A stretch of DNA of 30,890 bases. Source: SURF-21 sp964510515. GTDB taxonomy: Bacteria; Actinomycetota; Geothermincolia; Geothermincolales; RBG-13-55-18. A model generated the notes under the pieces. The model had not been told where the DNA came from. It ran no database searches and saw nothing but the letters and a program-made list of their open reading frames with translations. How positions within the stretch are numbered: the first letter of the stretch is position 1; every line of letters begins with the position of its first letter. Of the stretch, positions 5,839 to 17,279 are shown piece after piece. Made by a program: the position numbers and the translations under genes. The stretch lies in contig CAZEAU010000027.1 of assembly GCA_964510515.1 (NCBI GenBank), forward strand, positions 1 to 30,890, written 5' to 3'.

Positions 5839-7800
5839 TCAGTCTCCCACGATGCCGCCCTGGGCCTCCCCGGGCGGGACACCGAACACGTACTCCAGTA
5901 TGCGCCGGGCCACCGGCGCGGCCATGGTGCCGCCGAAACCGCCCTCCTCGATCATCACCACCACCACGTACTGCGGGTCGAACGCGGGAGCATAGCACGC
6001 GAACCAGGCGCAGGGCTGTTTTCCCTGCACCTCCGCCGTCCCCGTCTTGCCGGCCACGGGAAACTGCTGCAGGGGGAAGCCGTGAAAGGCCCCCGCGGCG
6101 GTGCCGTTCCCGGAGGTCACGCCGGCGAGGGCGGAGCTTATCGTGGCCAGGTTGGCGGCATCGACGCGAAGCCCCAGCGGGTTGCCGGCGGCGGTGACGT
6201 CGCCCAGCTGCTGCGCCTCGACGACCTCCACCGTCTCTCCCTGCCAGGTCAGTATCTCCTTGCCCACGTGGGGGCGGAAAAACGGGCCGCCGTTGGCGAT
6301 GGCGGCATAGACGTTGGCCAGCTGCAGCGGGGTGACCAGGATGTCCCCCTGCCCCACCGCCATGTTCACCGTGTCGCCGGGATACCAGCGCTGATAATCA
6401 GGATTGCCGTGGTTGAACTCCCATTTCCACTGCGGCGTGGGCACCCTCCCCTCGAACTCGTTGGGCAGATCCACGCCCGTCTTCGACCCCAAACCGGCGA
6501 GCAGCGAGTAGTCCTGCAGGCGGGTCACCCAGCCGTCCCTCTCGCGGTTCTCGTAGAAGGAGTAGCCCAGGTCGTAGAAGACCACGTCGCAGGACTGCAC
6601 GATGGCGTTGAAGAAATCCACGCTGCCGTGGGTGCCCCAGCAGGTCTTGGGGAAGTCCCTGAACTCGCCGCGGTTGAAGACGTGATTGCAGTAGAAGGGC
6701 GAATGTGCATTGACGGACAGGTCCTGCAGCGCGCCCATGGCGGTTATCACCTTGAAGGTGGAGCCCGGGGGGTATTGCCCCACGATGGCGCGGTTGTTGA
6801 GCGGGGCGTTGTTGGCGGGGTCGTTGAGCACCGCCCATTCCTCCTCCTCTATGCCCCCCACGAACCTCTCCAGGTTGAAGGTGGGCTCGCTGGCCATGGC
6901 CAGTATCTCCCCGTTGCGCGGGTCGAGCACCACCGCCGCTCCGGCGGGGGCGGTGTAGTTCTTGCCCCGCTCCTCGTCGTAGTAGGTGCGCGCCCGGGCC
7001 ATGCCCTCCTGCAGCGCCTGCTCCACCACTTTCTGCAGCTCCTTGTCCAGCGTCAGCACCAGGGTCTTGCCCGGGTTGCGCTCCTCCTTGCCCAGCTTCT
7101 GCAGGGGCTTCCCGCTGGCGTCCACCTCCCAGATCTCCTTGCCGTCCACCCCGCGCAGGGTGTCCTCGTAGAAGGCCTCCACCCCGGAGGTGCCCACGAT
7201 GTCGCCGGCTTTGTAGCCCTTCTCCTTGAGGGTGGCCAGCTGCTCCTCGGAGATCTCCCCCAGGTACCCGAGCACGTGCGCGGCCAGCGCCTCCTCGCCG
7301 TCGGGGTATTCCCGCACCGGCATCTCCTCCGCCAGCACCCAGGGGAAATCGACCTGCCTTTCCGCGATGAAGAGATAGGTCTCGGGGTCCACGTCCTTTT
7401 TGATCAGCACCGGCTTGTGCGGCTGCACTTCCTCCCCCTGCACCTTGTCCAGGATGCCCTGCGGGTCCATCTCCAGCATCCCCGCCAGCCGCGCCACCTC
7501 GCCCTCCTTGTCCTCCAGTTTCTCGTATTCGGTGGGCAGGACGAACACGGAGAGCGCCTGGCGGTTGGTCACCAGGGGCTGCTTGCCGTCGGCGCGCCGG
7601 TCCAGTATCTTGCCCCGCGACGCCTCCAGGGAGACCTCGCGTATGCGGTTGCCCTCGGCCATGGCGCTGTAGTGGTCGCCCTGCACCACCTGCAGGAACC
7701 ACAGGCGCACCACGAGCACCGCCAGCAGCGCACCCACGAACATCACGAAGAGGGTGAAACGGTGGACCATGGCCCCTTTCTGCTGCGGGTTTATCGCCAT
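5839..7800 (-). CDS. mrdA: Penicillin-binding protein 2 (class B transpeptidase of the elongasome)
   Basis: A peptidoglycan transpeptidase that crosslinks lateral-wall glycan and activates RodA. The 653-residue protein has a short cytoplasmic N-terminus, one membrane anchor (about 14-36), a PBP dimerisation domain and a C-terminal transpeptidase domain. Catalytic motifs are GSTFK with S347 and K350, SCD at 403-405 (the SxD/SxN motif in its PBP2 form) and KTG at 585-587. The ATG at 7800 follows GGGAGGAGG. It stands between mreD (19 bp) and rodA (9 bp), the standard mreBCD-PBP2-rodA arrangement of Streptomyces. A second in-frame ATG lies at residue 11. Confidence 0.95.
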   Translation of the reverse strand: MAINPQQKGAMVHRFTLFVMFVGALLAVLVVRLWFLQVVQGDHYSAMAEGNRIREVSLEASRGKILDRRADGKQPLVTNRQALSVFVLPTEYEKLEDKEGEVARLAGMLEMDPQGILDKVQGEEVQPHKPVLIKKDVDPETYLFIAERQVDFPWVLAEEMPVREYPDGEEALAAHVLGYLGEISEEQLATLKEKGYKAGDIVGTSGVEAFYEDTLRGVDGKEIWEVDASGKPLQKLGKEERNPGKTLVLTLDKELQKVVEQALQEGMARARTYYDEERGKNYTAPAGAAVVLDPRNGEILAMASEPTFNLERFVGGIEEEEWAVLNDPANNAPLNNRAIVGQYPPGSTFKVITAMGALQDLSVNAHSPFYCNHVFNRGEFRDFPKTCWGTHGSVDFFNAIVQSCDVVFYDLGYSFYENRERDGWVTRLQDYSLLAGLGSKTGVDLPNEFEGRVPTPQWKWEFNHGNPDYQRWYPGDTVNMAVGQGDILVTPLQLANVYAAIANGGPFFRPHVGKEILTWQGETVEVVEAQQLGDVTAAGNPLGLRVDAANLATISSALAGVTSGNGTAAGAFHGFPLQQFPVAGKTGTAEVQGKQPCAWFACYAPAFDPQYVVVVMIEEGGFGGTMAAPVARRILEYVFGVPPGEAQGGIVGD

Positions 7801-7819
7801 GTCCTGCCTCCTCCCGCCC

Positions 7820-8320
7820 TCACTGGAACATCAACGCCCGGTCTTCCTCGCCCGTGAAGCGCCCGATCACCGGGAAGACCACCAGGGTGATGAGCGCGTT
7901 GTAGAGGGCCAGGCCGGCGATGACGCCGAAACTGAAGGGCGGCCGCTGCTCCAGGCCCACTATGGCCCAGGTGGCAAACTTCATCAGTTCGTGGACGGCG
8001 GAGGCGACGAAGACGATGAGCATGGGCCACATGACGGACTTCGATATCACCCTCTGGCGCAGCTCGCCGCCGAAATAGCCGATGAAGGTCTTGGCGAATG
8101 CCGAGACCCCGAGCACGGCGGTGGAGAAGATGCCCTCCAGCAGCCCCGCGAAGAAGCCGAAGAGGGCTCCCTGCCCCGGGCCCTGGAAGAGGGCCCAGCA
8201 GACGGTGGCCACCAGCAGTATGTCCGGTTTGACCGAGCCTATGCCTATCTCCGGGGCCACGGTGAGCTCGATGAGCAGCGCCACCACCAGCACCACGAAA
8301 AAGGTCATTCTGCGCTGCAC
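7820..8320 (-). CDS. mreD: Rod shape-determining protein MreD
   Basis: An integral membrane component of the elongasome that links MreC to the wall-synthesis enzymes. The 166-residue protein is almost entirely hydrophobic, with about five membrane segments, and carries the family KPDILL motif near residue 31 and FGFFAGLLEG near 55. The GTG start at 8320 has AAGGAGGA nine bases upstream, lying inside the end of mreC. The alternative ATG four codons later has poorer spacing. Five bases separate it from mreC, so translation is likely coupled. Confidence 0.9.
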   Translation of the reverse strand: MQRRMTFFVVLVVALLIELTVAPEIGIGSVKPDILLVATVCWALFQGPGQGALFGFFAGLLEGIFSTAVLGVSAFAKTFIGYFGGELRQRVISKSVMWPMLIVFVASAVHELMKFATWAIVGLEQRPPFSFGVIAGLALYNALITLVVFPVIGRFTGEEDRALMFQ

Positions 8321-8325
8321 CGGCC

Positions 8326-9189
8326 TCAGTCCTCCTTCTCGCCCTGGAGGGGAGAGTTGCTCGGGAGCGGCGAGACCACGACCATCACCCGGTCCAGGCG
8401 GGTGAGGCTGGCCCGGGGGGTTATGACGATGCCCACGGAGAGATCCGCCCGCCGCTCGCTGATCTCGGTGATGGTCCCCACCGGGATGCCCGAAGGGCAG
8501 GTCCCGCCGAGCCCCGAGGTCAGCACCACGTCACCCGTCTCCACGTCGGCGTCCTGATTGAGCAACTCCAGGCGTACCCCTCTCCGGCCCTCGCCCTTGA
8601 TCACGCCCATCTCCGCGTTGCGCCGCAGCATGGCGCCGACCGAGCTCTTGTCGTCCGTGATCAGCTGCACCACCGCGGCCTTGGAGGTGCACATGATGAT
8701 GCGGCCCACCAGGTTGCCGTCCTCGCTTAAGACGGCCATGTATTCCTGCAGGCCGTCCGAGTACCCGGCGCCTATCTGTATGGTCTGCTCCCAGATGTCG
8801 GGGTTGGCCCCGATGACGTCCACCACCAGGAACTCGAGGTCGGGGCGGCTCTCCTTGACCTCGATCATGTTCTTGAGGGTACGGTTCTCGCGCAGCAGCT
8901 CCTCTTTTTCGTCCACCTGGCCCAGCAGCTCCTCGACCTCCCCCTTGAGACGGTCGCGCTCCCCCCTCGCCGTGCCCAGGTCGGCCAGAAAACCGATGCC
9001 GTCCTTCACCGGGCTCAGCGCCTTGCTCATGCCTTTCTGCAGGGGCGATACCATGTCCAGCGAGAGGCGCTGCAGGCGATGAAAGAGCCCGCTCTTGCTC
9101 TCCCTTGAATACACGGTGACCAGGAGTATGCAGATGATGATCAGGGTGATGATCAGCGCGCGATGCCTGCCGTTCTGTCTTTCGACCAT
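8326..9189 (-). CDS. mreC: Rod shape-determining protein MreC
   Basis: A bitopic protein that connects MreB and MreD inside the membrane to PBP2 outside and promotes its active state. The 287-residue product has a membrane helix at about 11-27, a coiled coil at about 75-112 (ERDRLKGEVEELLGQVDEKE) and the periplasmic-type double beta-barrel domain, including NLVGRI and the TSGLGG...PSGIPVGTI signature. The C-terminal tail is short and charged. The ribosome site before the ATG at 9189 is weak, fitting coupling to mreB, whose stop is 18 bases upstream. Confidence 0.93.
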   Translation of the reverse strand: MVERQNGRHRALIITLIIICILLVTVYSRESKSGLFHRLQRLSLDMVSPLQKGMSKALSPVKDGIGFLADLGTARGERDRLKGEVEELLGQVDEKEELLRENRTLKNMIEVKESRPDLEFLVVDVIGANPDIWEQTIQIGAGYSDGLQEYMAVLSEDGNLVGRIIMCTSKAAVVQLITDDKSSVGAMLRRNAEMGVIKGEGRRGVRLELLNQDADVETGDVVLTSGLGGTCPSGIPVGTITEISERRADLSVGIVITPRASLTRLDRVMVVVSPLPSNSPLQGEKED

Positions 9190-9207
9190 GATGTCTCAAG
9201 CCCCGGT

Positions 9208-10239
9208 TCAATGCCGGGACGAGGAGATCAACACCTTCTTCATGATCTCGAACTCCTCGAGGCACTTCCCGGACCCGATGGCCACGTCCGAGAGCGGCGA
9301 ACCGGTGACCTCCACCGGCATGGCCGTCTCATGCCTCAGCCTTTCGCTCAGCCCGGCGAGCAGGGCTCCTCCTCCCGTCAGCATTATCCCCCGGTCCATG
9401 ATGTCCGAAGCCAGCTCCGGAGGGGTCTTGTCCAGCGTGGTCTTCACCGCCTCCACGATGGCCGATACCGGCTCCTCGATGGCCTCGCGTATCTCCTCGG
9501 CCTGTACCAGCACCGTCTTGGGGAGGCCCGTCACCAGGTCCCTGCCCCTTATCTCCGCGTCTATGCCGTCATCCACGGGGAAAGCCGAGCCGATCTGTAT
9601 CTTGAGCTCCTCGGAGGTCCTCTCACCGATCATGAGGTTGTATTCCTTCTTGATGTAGTTGACCACCGAGTCGTCGAGCTCGTCGCCGCCGACGCGTATG
9701 GACTCGCTGGTCACGATGCCCCCGAGGGAGATCACCGCCACCTCGGTGGTGCCGCCCCCGATATCCACGACCATGTTCCCCATGGGCTCGTGTATGGGAA
9801 GGCCGGCCCCGATGGCCGCCGCCATGGGCTCCTCGATGATGTAAGCCGCCCTCGCCCCGGCCTGTATGCAGGCCTCCTCCACCGCCCTCTGCTCCACCCC
9901 CGTGGTCCCGGAGGGCACGCAGACGACCACGCGCGGGCGCGCGAACAGCCTCCTTTTGTGCACCTTCTGGATGAAATAGCGCAGCATCTTCTCGGTGACG
10001 TCGAAGTCGGCGATGACCCCGTCGCGCAGCGGACGCACGGCCACGATATGTCCGGGGGTGCGGCCGATCATCCTCTTGGCCTCCGCCCCCACCGCCAGGA
10101 TGGCGCCGTTGGAGGTGTTGATGGCCACCACCGAGGGCTCGTTGAGGACTATGCCCTTTCCCCGCACATAAACGAGGGTATTAGCCGTCCCCAGATCTAT
10201 GGCCATGTCCCTTCCGAGCATCTCCCACGAAGAGAACAT
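9208..10239 (-). CDS. mreB: Rod shape-determining protein MreB (actin-like)
   Basis: A bacterial actin that forms membrane-bound filaments and guides lateral-wall synthesis. The 343-residue protein has phosphate-1 motif DLGTANT (15-21), phosphate-2 motif DIGGGTTE (159-166), connect motif EEPMAAAIGAG (136-146) and a C-terminal adenosine motif containing LTGGGALL. The ATG at 10239 is preceded by AAAGGTGA at good spacing; the ATG at residue 7 is less likely. It is first in the mre run. A stable hairpin (10265-10283) lies in its 5' leader, and ndk lies 205 bp upstream in the same direction, as in Streptomyces. Confidence 0.96.
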   Translation of the reverse strand: MFSSWEMLGRDMAIDLGTANTLVYVRGKGIVLNEPSVVAINTSNGAILAVGAEAKRMIGRTPGHIVAVRPLRDGVIADFDVTEKMLRYFIQKVHKRRLFARPRVVVCVPSGTTGVEQRAVEEACIQAGARAAYIIEEPMAAAIGAGLPIHEPMGNMVVDIGGGTTEVAVISLGGIVTSESIRVGGDELDDSVVNYIKKEYNLMIGERTSEELKIQIGSAFPVDDGIDAEIRGRDLVTGLPKTVLVQAEEIREAIEEPVSAIVEAVKTTLDKTPPELASDIMDRGIMLTGGGALLAGLSERLRHETAMPVEVTGSPLSDVAIGSGKCLEEFEIMKKVLISSSRH

Positions 10240-10264
10240 GCTTTATCACCTTTCATCAGGCCTG

Positions 10265-10283
10265 GGCGGCCGTAAAAGCCGCC
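10265..10283 (-). promoter_or_regulatory. Hairpin in the mreB leader
   Basis: GGCGGC and GCCGCC pair perfectly around a seven-base loop, between the -10-like element at 10304-10309 and the mreB ribosome site. In the mreB mRNA direction the stem is not followed by a U tract, so an ordinary terminator is unlikely. A leader structure or a processing site is possible. Confidence 0.4.
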
Positions 10284-10303
10284 TCAGCGCTTCAAATCAT
10301 TTT

Positions 10304-10309
10304 ATCATA
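10304..10309 (-). promoter_or_regulatory. Possible mreB -10 element
   Basis: TATGAT on the minus strand lies in an AT-rich island (TATGATAAAATGATTTG) that stands out in GC-rich DNA, about 65 bases before the mreB start. A TTACAT sequence 15 bases upstream could serve as a poor -35. Alternative registers within the island are equally possible. Confidence 0.35.
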
Positions 10310-10444
10310 CACGCCGCAAAGCCCATGTAAGCTGCGGAGATATTCGCCGGCCGGCCCCCCCCGCCTCTCCCCTCTCCGGGATCGGGCCTGCCCGCAGCGG
10401 GGCCATAGGACATAGACGGAAGTCGCCCGGGCGCGGTTCCGCGG

Positions 10445-10855
10445 CTAGGGGGTGGGGAAGAAGAGCGCGATCTCCCGGGCGGCGCTCTCCGGCCCGTCCG
10501 AACCGTGCACGATGTTCTCGGTCACCTCCAGCCCGTAATCGCCGCGGATGGTGCCCGGGGGGGCATCGGCGGGGTCGGTGGGTCCCATGAGCTTCCTCAC
10601 CGCCCCTATGGCCGACTCCCCCCGCAGGACCATGGCCACCACCTCGCCGGAGGTGATGAAGGCCGCCAGCTGGGGATAAAAGGGCTTCTCCACGTGCTCG
10701 GCATAGTGGCGCGCGGCCAGCTCCTCGTCCACCCTGAGCATGCGCATGGCCGTTATCTTGAGGCCGAGGCGCTCGCAACGGGAGACCACCTCCCCGACCA
10801 ACCCCCTCCTCACGCCGTCCGGCTTCACCAGCACCAGGGTCTTCTCGTCAGCCAT
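10445..10855 (-). CDS. ndk: Nucleoside diphosphate kinase
   Basis: It transfers the gamma phosphate of ATP to nucleoside diphosphates through a phosphohistidine. The 136-residue length is typical. K11 in the TLVLVKPDG start, the catalytic H117 in NIVHGSDGPESA, and RKLMGPTDPADAPPGTIRGDYG-type substrate-loop residues (87-108) are all present. The ATG at 10855 follows GGAGG at five to six bases; residues read further upstream in frame are low-complexity and not family-like. A good promoter lies at 10907-10935, so ndk has its own transcription start although it follows folC by 179 bp. The valS-folC-ndk order is actinobacterial. Confidence 0.95.
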   Translation of the reverse strand: MADEKTLVLVKPDGVRRGLVGEVVSRCERLGLKITAMRMLRVDEELAARHYAEHVEKPFYPQLAAFITSGEVVAMVLRGESAIGAVRKLMGPTDPADAPPGTIRGDYGLEVTENIVHGSDGPESAAREIALFFPTP

Positions 10856-10906
10856 ATGCTCCTCCGTCATGCCTGCTTTCCACCCGTCCCGCTCAAGCCG
10901 CCCTAC

Positions 10907-10935
10907 ATTCTCGCACCCTATCCCGCCACGGACAA
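10907..10935 (-). promoter_or_regulatory. Promoter of ndk
   Basis: On the minus strand, TTGTCC (10930-10935) is followed after 17 bases by GAGAAT (10907-10912), itself preceded by TGC, giving an extended -10. Transcription would start about 45 bases before the ndk ATG. Confidence 0.5.
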
Positions 10936-11034
10936 GAGGACATTTCCCGGGCCGCGGGCCGTGAGGCCGCCGGGCGTACGCGCGGGGCCCGGGCCCGCCG
11001 CGCTGCCGCCGGAGGGCGCGAAGCCCCCCTCCTT

Positions 11035-12348
11035 TTACCCCGGCCGCAAGCCCAGGGCGCTGCGCGCCTCCCCCACGGTATAAAGCGATCCCGTCACGCA
11101 CACCATATCCGAGACCGCGGCGAGGGTGCGCGCGAACTTCAGCGCCTCCGCGACCTCCTCCACCACCACGCAGTCGTAGCCCATCCCCTCCACCATGGCC
11201 GCCAGCCTGCGCGCCGGCGTCGCCCGCCCGTCGCCGCTCTGCGTCGCCACCACCGTGGAGGCCAAAGGGAGCAGCGGTTTGAGCATGCGGCGCGCGTCCT
11301 TGTCCTCGAGTATCCCCACCACCAGGATGAGCTTGTCGTAATCGAGGTCGTTGCCGATGACGTGCGCCAGCCTGCTCGCCCCATCCGGGTTATGCGCCCC
11401 GTCCAGGAGGAGCAGGGGGTCGAGCGAGACCACCTCCAGGCGTCCGGGGGACTTCACGCGCCGCATCCCCGCCTCCACCTCGCCGGCGGAGAGGGCCGCC
11501 AGCGACCCCGCCCAGGTCTCGCAGGCGGCCACGGCGCAGGCGGCGTTGACCGCCTGATGCCCCCCCAGCAGGGGCAGGAAAAGCTCGGGGTATTCCCGCA
11601 GCAGCCCCCGCACGCCCACCGCCTGCCCCACGCGGCCGGTCTCGATACCGTAGGTGAGATTATACAATATCTGGAAATCGCGCCCCATGAGCTTGAGGCT
11701 GCTCCCTTTCGCCTCGCAGGTGCGCTCGATTATCTCCAGGGCCGTCGCGTCGCTTACCGCGGAGATGACGTAGCTGTCCTCCTTGATGATGCCCGCCTTC
11801 TCGAAGGCTATCTTCTCCAGCGTGTCCCCCAGTTCGGCCAGGTGGTCCAGGGCCACGCCGGTTATCACCTGCAGGCGCGACCGCACCAGGTTGGTGGCGT
11901 CCCACCTCCCCCCCAGGCCCACCTCGATGACCCCCACATCGGCCTTGCGCTTGGCGAAATAGAGGAAAGCCATGGCCGTGGTGATCTCGAAGTAGCTCAG
12001 GGGGTCGCCCGTCTCCCGGTTCGTCTCCTCCACCAGGGGGATGATCTCCTCGAGCAACGCGGCGAACTCCTCGCGCGACACCGGCCTCTCGCCCATGCAC
12101 ATGCGCTCGGTCACCGACTGCATGTGCGGCGAGGTGTAGCGCGCAACCTTCCTCCCCCCCACCCCCAGGATGGAGGAGACCATGCGCGCCATGGTGGTCT
12201 TGCCGTTGGTGCCGGTGATGTGGATGGAGGGGAAGGCGAGCTGGGGGTCGCCCAGCCTGGAGCACAGCACGCGCATGCGGTCCAGGCTGGGCTTGATGCC
12301 GTGCCGCGCCGCCAGCTCCAGGTATTGCTCCGCCGCCTCGAAGTCCAC
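11035..12348 (-). CDS. folC: Bifunctional folylpolyglutamate synthase / dihydrofolate synthase
   Basis: An ATP-dependent Mur-ligase-family enzyme that adds glutamate to dihydropteroate and then lengthens the folate polyglutamate tail. The product is 437 residues from the GTG at 12348. The P-loop GTNGKT is at 46-51, followed by YTSPHM, the EVGLGGRWDATN and FEKAGIIK motifs, and the C-terminal-domain motif DGAHNPDG. The GTG was chosen because AAGGAGAG stands at correct spacing upstream; an ATG 21 codons earlier in the frame lacks a ribosome site and adds unconserved residues. It lies 141 bp after valS on the same strand, as in other Actinobacteria. Confidence 0.93.
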   Translation of the reverse strand: MDFEAAEQYLELAARHGIKPSLDRMRVLCSRLGDPQLAFPSIHITGTNGKTTMARMVSSILGVGGRKVARYTSPHMQSVTERMCMGERPVSREEFAALLEEIIPLVEETNRETGDPLSYFEITTAMAFLYFAKRKADVGVIEVGLGGRWDATNLVRSRLQVITGVALDHLAELGDTLEKIAFEKAGIIKEDSYVISAVSDATALEIIERTCEAKGSSLKLMGRDFQILYNLTYGIETGRVGQAVGVRGLLREYPELFLPLLGGHQAVNAACAVAACETWAGSLAALSAGEVEAGMRRVKSPGRLEVVSLDPLLLLDGAHNPDGASRLAHVIGNDLDYDKLILVVGILEDKDARRMLKPLLPLASTVVATQSGDGRATPARRLAAMVEGMGYDCVVVEEVAEALKFARTLAAVSDMVCVTGSLYTVGEARSALGLRPG

Positions 12349-12489
12349 CCGCACCTCTCCTTGTGTGTCAGTCCCCGCCCTCCACGGGCCTCGGCGCATG
12401 ATCGCCACCATGCCCGCGTCCGCGCCTCATGCCGTCACTCCGCCCCGCCCCTCCTCGGGCCGGAGACGCGGGGCGGGACCGGGCCGCCA

Positions 12490-15162
<2,673 letters not shown>

Positions 15163-15209
15163 CTTGGCCTCTCCTCGCCTCGCCGGACCCGTTACGCGCG
15201 TTCCCATGC

Positions 15210-15239
15210 ATGGTATGAAGCGGCCGGGTCCTTTGTCAA
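15210..15239 (-). promoter_or_regulatory. Promoter of valS
   Basis: On the minus strand a consensus -35 TTGACA (15234-15239) is followed after 18 bases by TACCAT (15210-15215). The predicted start of transcription lies about 40 bases before the valS GTG. It is divergent from the promoter at 15372. Confidence 0.55.
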
Positions 15240-15371
15240 ACCGCGGGTCGCGCGCCCCGCCGCCGCCCTGCGCGCCGCCTTTTGGGCGCCGGCAACAGCG
15301 GCGCGCTCGCGCGCGTAACGGGCGCGGGGGCGCCTCCCCGCCGCCCGCGGCGGGGAGGCCCGGCCGCCGCA

Positions 15372-15380
15372 TGTTAGAAT
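15372..15380 (+). promoter_or_regulatory. Extended -10 promoter of the small membrane protein
   Basis: TGT-TAGAAT matches the extended -10 at 25019-25027 exactly. No -35 is evident. Transcription would start near 15387, about 60 bases before the ATG. Confidence 0.5.
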
Positions 15381-15448
15381 ATCCTCCGGGGAGGGCATGG
15401 GCGGCCGCGACGTGCGCAGGTCGAGGGCGGGAAGGAGAGGAGGCGCAT

Positions 15449-15727
15449 ATGGGCACCGCCGCGCTGATCGTTTTTCTGAGCTCCCTGGCGCTGGGGATGC
15501 TGTGCCTGCTCGTGCTGGCCTATTCCGGCCTGCTCATCTACCGCACCCTGCGTTACGCCCACAAGGACGCGCTGTTCTGGTCGGCGTACTTCAAGGGATT
15601 CCTCGAGAACCTGAGGGCCACGGCGGGGGTCATGGAGGAAAGGGTGCAGGGCATCTCCACAGGCGCCCGGGAGCTTCGCCACACGGTGGAGGACATCCGC
15701 GACGCCCTGGAAGAATTCATGCCTTAA
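15449..15727 (+). CDS. Small single-pass membrane protein, unknown function
   Basis: The 92-residue product has a strongly hydrophobic helix at about 5-31, then a basic stretch (YRTLRYAHKD) and an amphipathic helical C-terminus (about 50-90) that could form a coiled coil. I do not recognise a named family. The start is secure: AAGGAGAGGAGG lies just before the ATG at 15449 and an extended -10 element lies upstream. It is the only plus-strand gene between valS and clpX and is divergent from valS. The positive-inside rule suggests that the C-terminal helix is cytoplasmic. A scaffold or regulatory role is possible but not shown. Confidence 0.75.
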   Translation: MGTAALIVFLSSLALGMLCLLVLAYSGLLIYRTLRYAHKDALFWSAYFKGFLENLRATAGVMEERVQGISTGARELRHTVEDIRDALEEFMP

Positions 15728-15790
15728 CCCGCTTGATCGCCCTTGCGTCCGCCCGGACTGCGCGCCGCGGCCCCGCCGGCGGCGACGTCC

Positions 15791-15817
15791 GCCCGGCCCG
15801 CCTTCTCGGGCCTGGGC
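15791..15817. terminator. GC-rich hairpin between convergent genes
   Basis: GCCCGGCCCG pairs with CGGGCC-T-GGGC around a CCTTCT loop, ten base pairs with one bulge. It lies between the convergent small membrane-protein gene and clpX and could block transcription from either side. There is no T tract on either strand, so termination is inferred from position only. The rest of 15728-15937 shows nothing else. Confidence 0.35.
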
Positions 15818-15937
15818 GCGGGGTTGGCGCAGAAGCGCTTCCCGCCGGGTCGGCGATGATGACCGTGGCCCCCCGCGCCCCTCCCGGGCAGCGGCACGGA
15901 CGCGTTAAAAAACGTGAACGGCGGGGGCAGGGCGCGG

Positions 15938-17200
15938 TCAGGCGCTTTCCTCGTCCTTGTAGTCGCTGGCCGCGGTGACCAGGGTGGGCTCGATGCCCTT
16001 CTCCACCGTGTCCTTGGTGACCACGCAGCGGATGATGTCGTTGCGCGAGGGGAGCTCGTACATCACGTTGAGCAGGCTCTCCTCCATGATGGCGCGCAGG
16101 CCGCGGGCCCCGGTGGTCCGCTTGGTGGCTTTGCGGGCGATGGCGCGCAGCGCCCCGTCGGTGAAGCGCAGCTCCACGCCATCGAACTCGAAGAACTTCT
16201 TGTACTGCTTGACCAGGGCGTTTTTGGGCTCGGTGAGTATGCAGGCCAGGTCCTCCTCCTTGAGGCCGTGGAAGGCGGCCACCACCGGCAGCCTGCCCAC
16301 GAACTCGGGGATGAGCCCGTATTTGAGCAGGTCCTCCGGCATCACCTGCTCCAGGATCTCGCCGATCTCCTTGTCCTCGCGTTTGCGCACGTCGGCGCCG
16401 AAGCCCACGCCCTTCTTGCCGATGCGGTTCTCCACGATGCTCTCCAGACCCGCGAAGGCTCCCCCGCAGATGAAGAGCACGTTGGTGGTGTCTATCTGGA
16501 TGAACTCCTGGTGGGGGTGCTTGCGCCCGCCCTGGGGAGGCACGCTGGCCACCGTGCCCTCGAGTATCTTGAGCAGCGCCTGCTGCACCCCCTCCCCGGA
16601 GACGTCCCGGGTGATGGAGGGGTTCTCGGACTTGCGGGCTATCTTGTCCACCTCGTCGATGTAGATGATGCCCGTCTCCGCCCGCTTGACGTCGTAATCG
16701 GCCGCCTGTATCAGCTTGAGCAGGATGTTCTCCACGTCCTCCCCCACGTACCCGGCCTCGGTGAGGGTGGTGGCGTCGGCGATGCAGAAGGGCACGTTGA
16801 GCACCCGCGCCAGGGTCTGCGCCAGCAGCGTCTTGCCGCAGCCGGTAGGCCCGATGAGCACGATATTGCTCTTCTGCAGCTCGACGTCGTCGTCGCTGTA
16901 GGAGCCCACCTGTATGCGCTTATAGTGGTTGTAAACGGCCACGGAGAGGACCTTCTTGGCCTTCTCCTGGCCGATGACGTAATCGTTCAGGAACTCGTAG
17001 ATCTCGCTGGGCTTGGGCAGCTCCTCCAGGCGCAGTTCGGGGGTCTCGGAGAGTTCCTCCTCGATGATCTCGTTGCAGAGATCTATGCACTCGTCACAGA
17101 TGTACACGCCGGGGCCGGCGATGAGCTTCTTCACCTGCCGCTGGCTCTTGCCGCAGAACGAGCATTTGAGCAGATCGCCGCCCTCTCCGAGCTTTGCCAT
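15938..17200 (-). CDS. clpX: ATP-dependent Clp protease ATP-binding subunit ClpX
   Basis: An AAA+ unfoldase that recognises substrates and threads them into ClpP. The 420-residue protein begins with the ClpX zinc-binding domain (C13, C16, C35, C38), followed by Walker A GPTGCGKT (117-124), pore loop GYVG (150-153), Walker B IIYIDE (178-183) and the RKSENPSITRDVSGEGVQQ region including the RKH loop (GGRKHPHQEF). The C-terminal small domain is complete. GCGGAGG lies nine bases before the ATG at 17200. clpP ends 79 bp upstream, giving the usual tig-clpP-clpX order. Confidence 0.96.
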   Translation of the reverse strand: MAKLGEGGDLLKCSFCGKSQRQVKKLIAGPGVYICDECIDLCNEIIEEELSETPELRLEELPKPSEIYEFLNDYVIGQEKAKKVLSVAVYNHYKRIQVGSYSDDDVELQKSNIVLIGPTGCGKTLLAQTLARVLNVPFCIADATTLTEAGYVGEDVENILLKLIQAADYDVKRAETGIIYIDEVDKIARKSENPSITRDVSGEGVQQALLKILEGTVASVPPQGGRKHPHQEFIQIDTTNVLFICGGAFAGLESIVENRIGKKGVGFGADVRKREDKEIGEILEQVMPEDLLKYGLIPEFVGRLPVVAAFHGLKEEDLACILTEPKNALVKQYKKFFEFDGVELRFTDGALRAIARKATKRTTGARGLRAIMEESLLNVMYELPSRNDIIRCVVTKDTVEKGIEPTLVTAASDYKDEESA

Positions 17201-17279
17201 TCAGCTGAACCTCCGCTTTGCCTGTCTTATCATCGGCCGCTGCCGCCGCTTTTCAAGCGCCCCGCCGCGGCGCCCGCCT

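Noticed and set aside
4678..7857. 1059-codon open frame on the plus strand
   Set aside because: It is antisense to rodA and PBP2, both with full family motifs. The long frame reflects GC-rich codon bias; its translation is Gly/His/Gln-rich without domain structure.
15163..15448. T-box riboswitch upstream of valS
   Set aside because: The predicted promoter leaves a leader of about 40 bases, too short for a T-box, and no T-box core sequence or terminator is seen.
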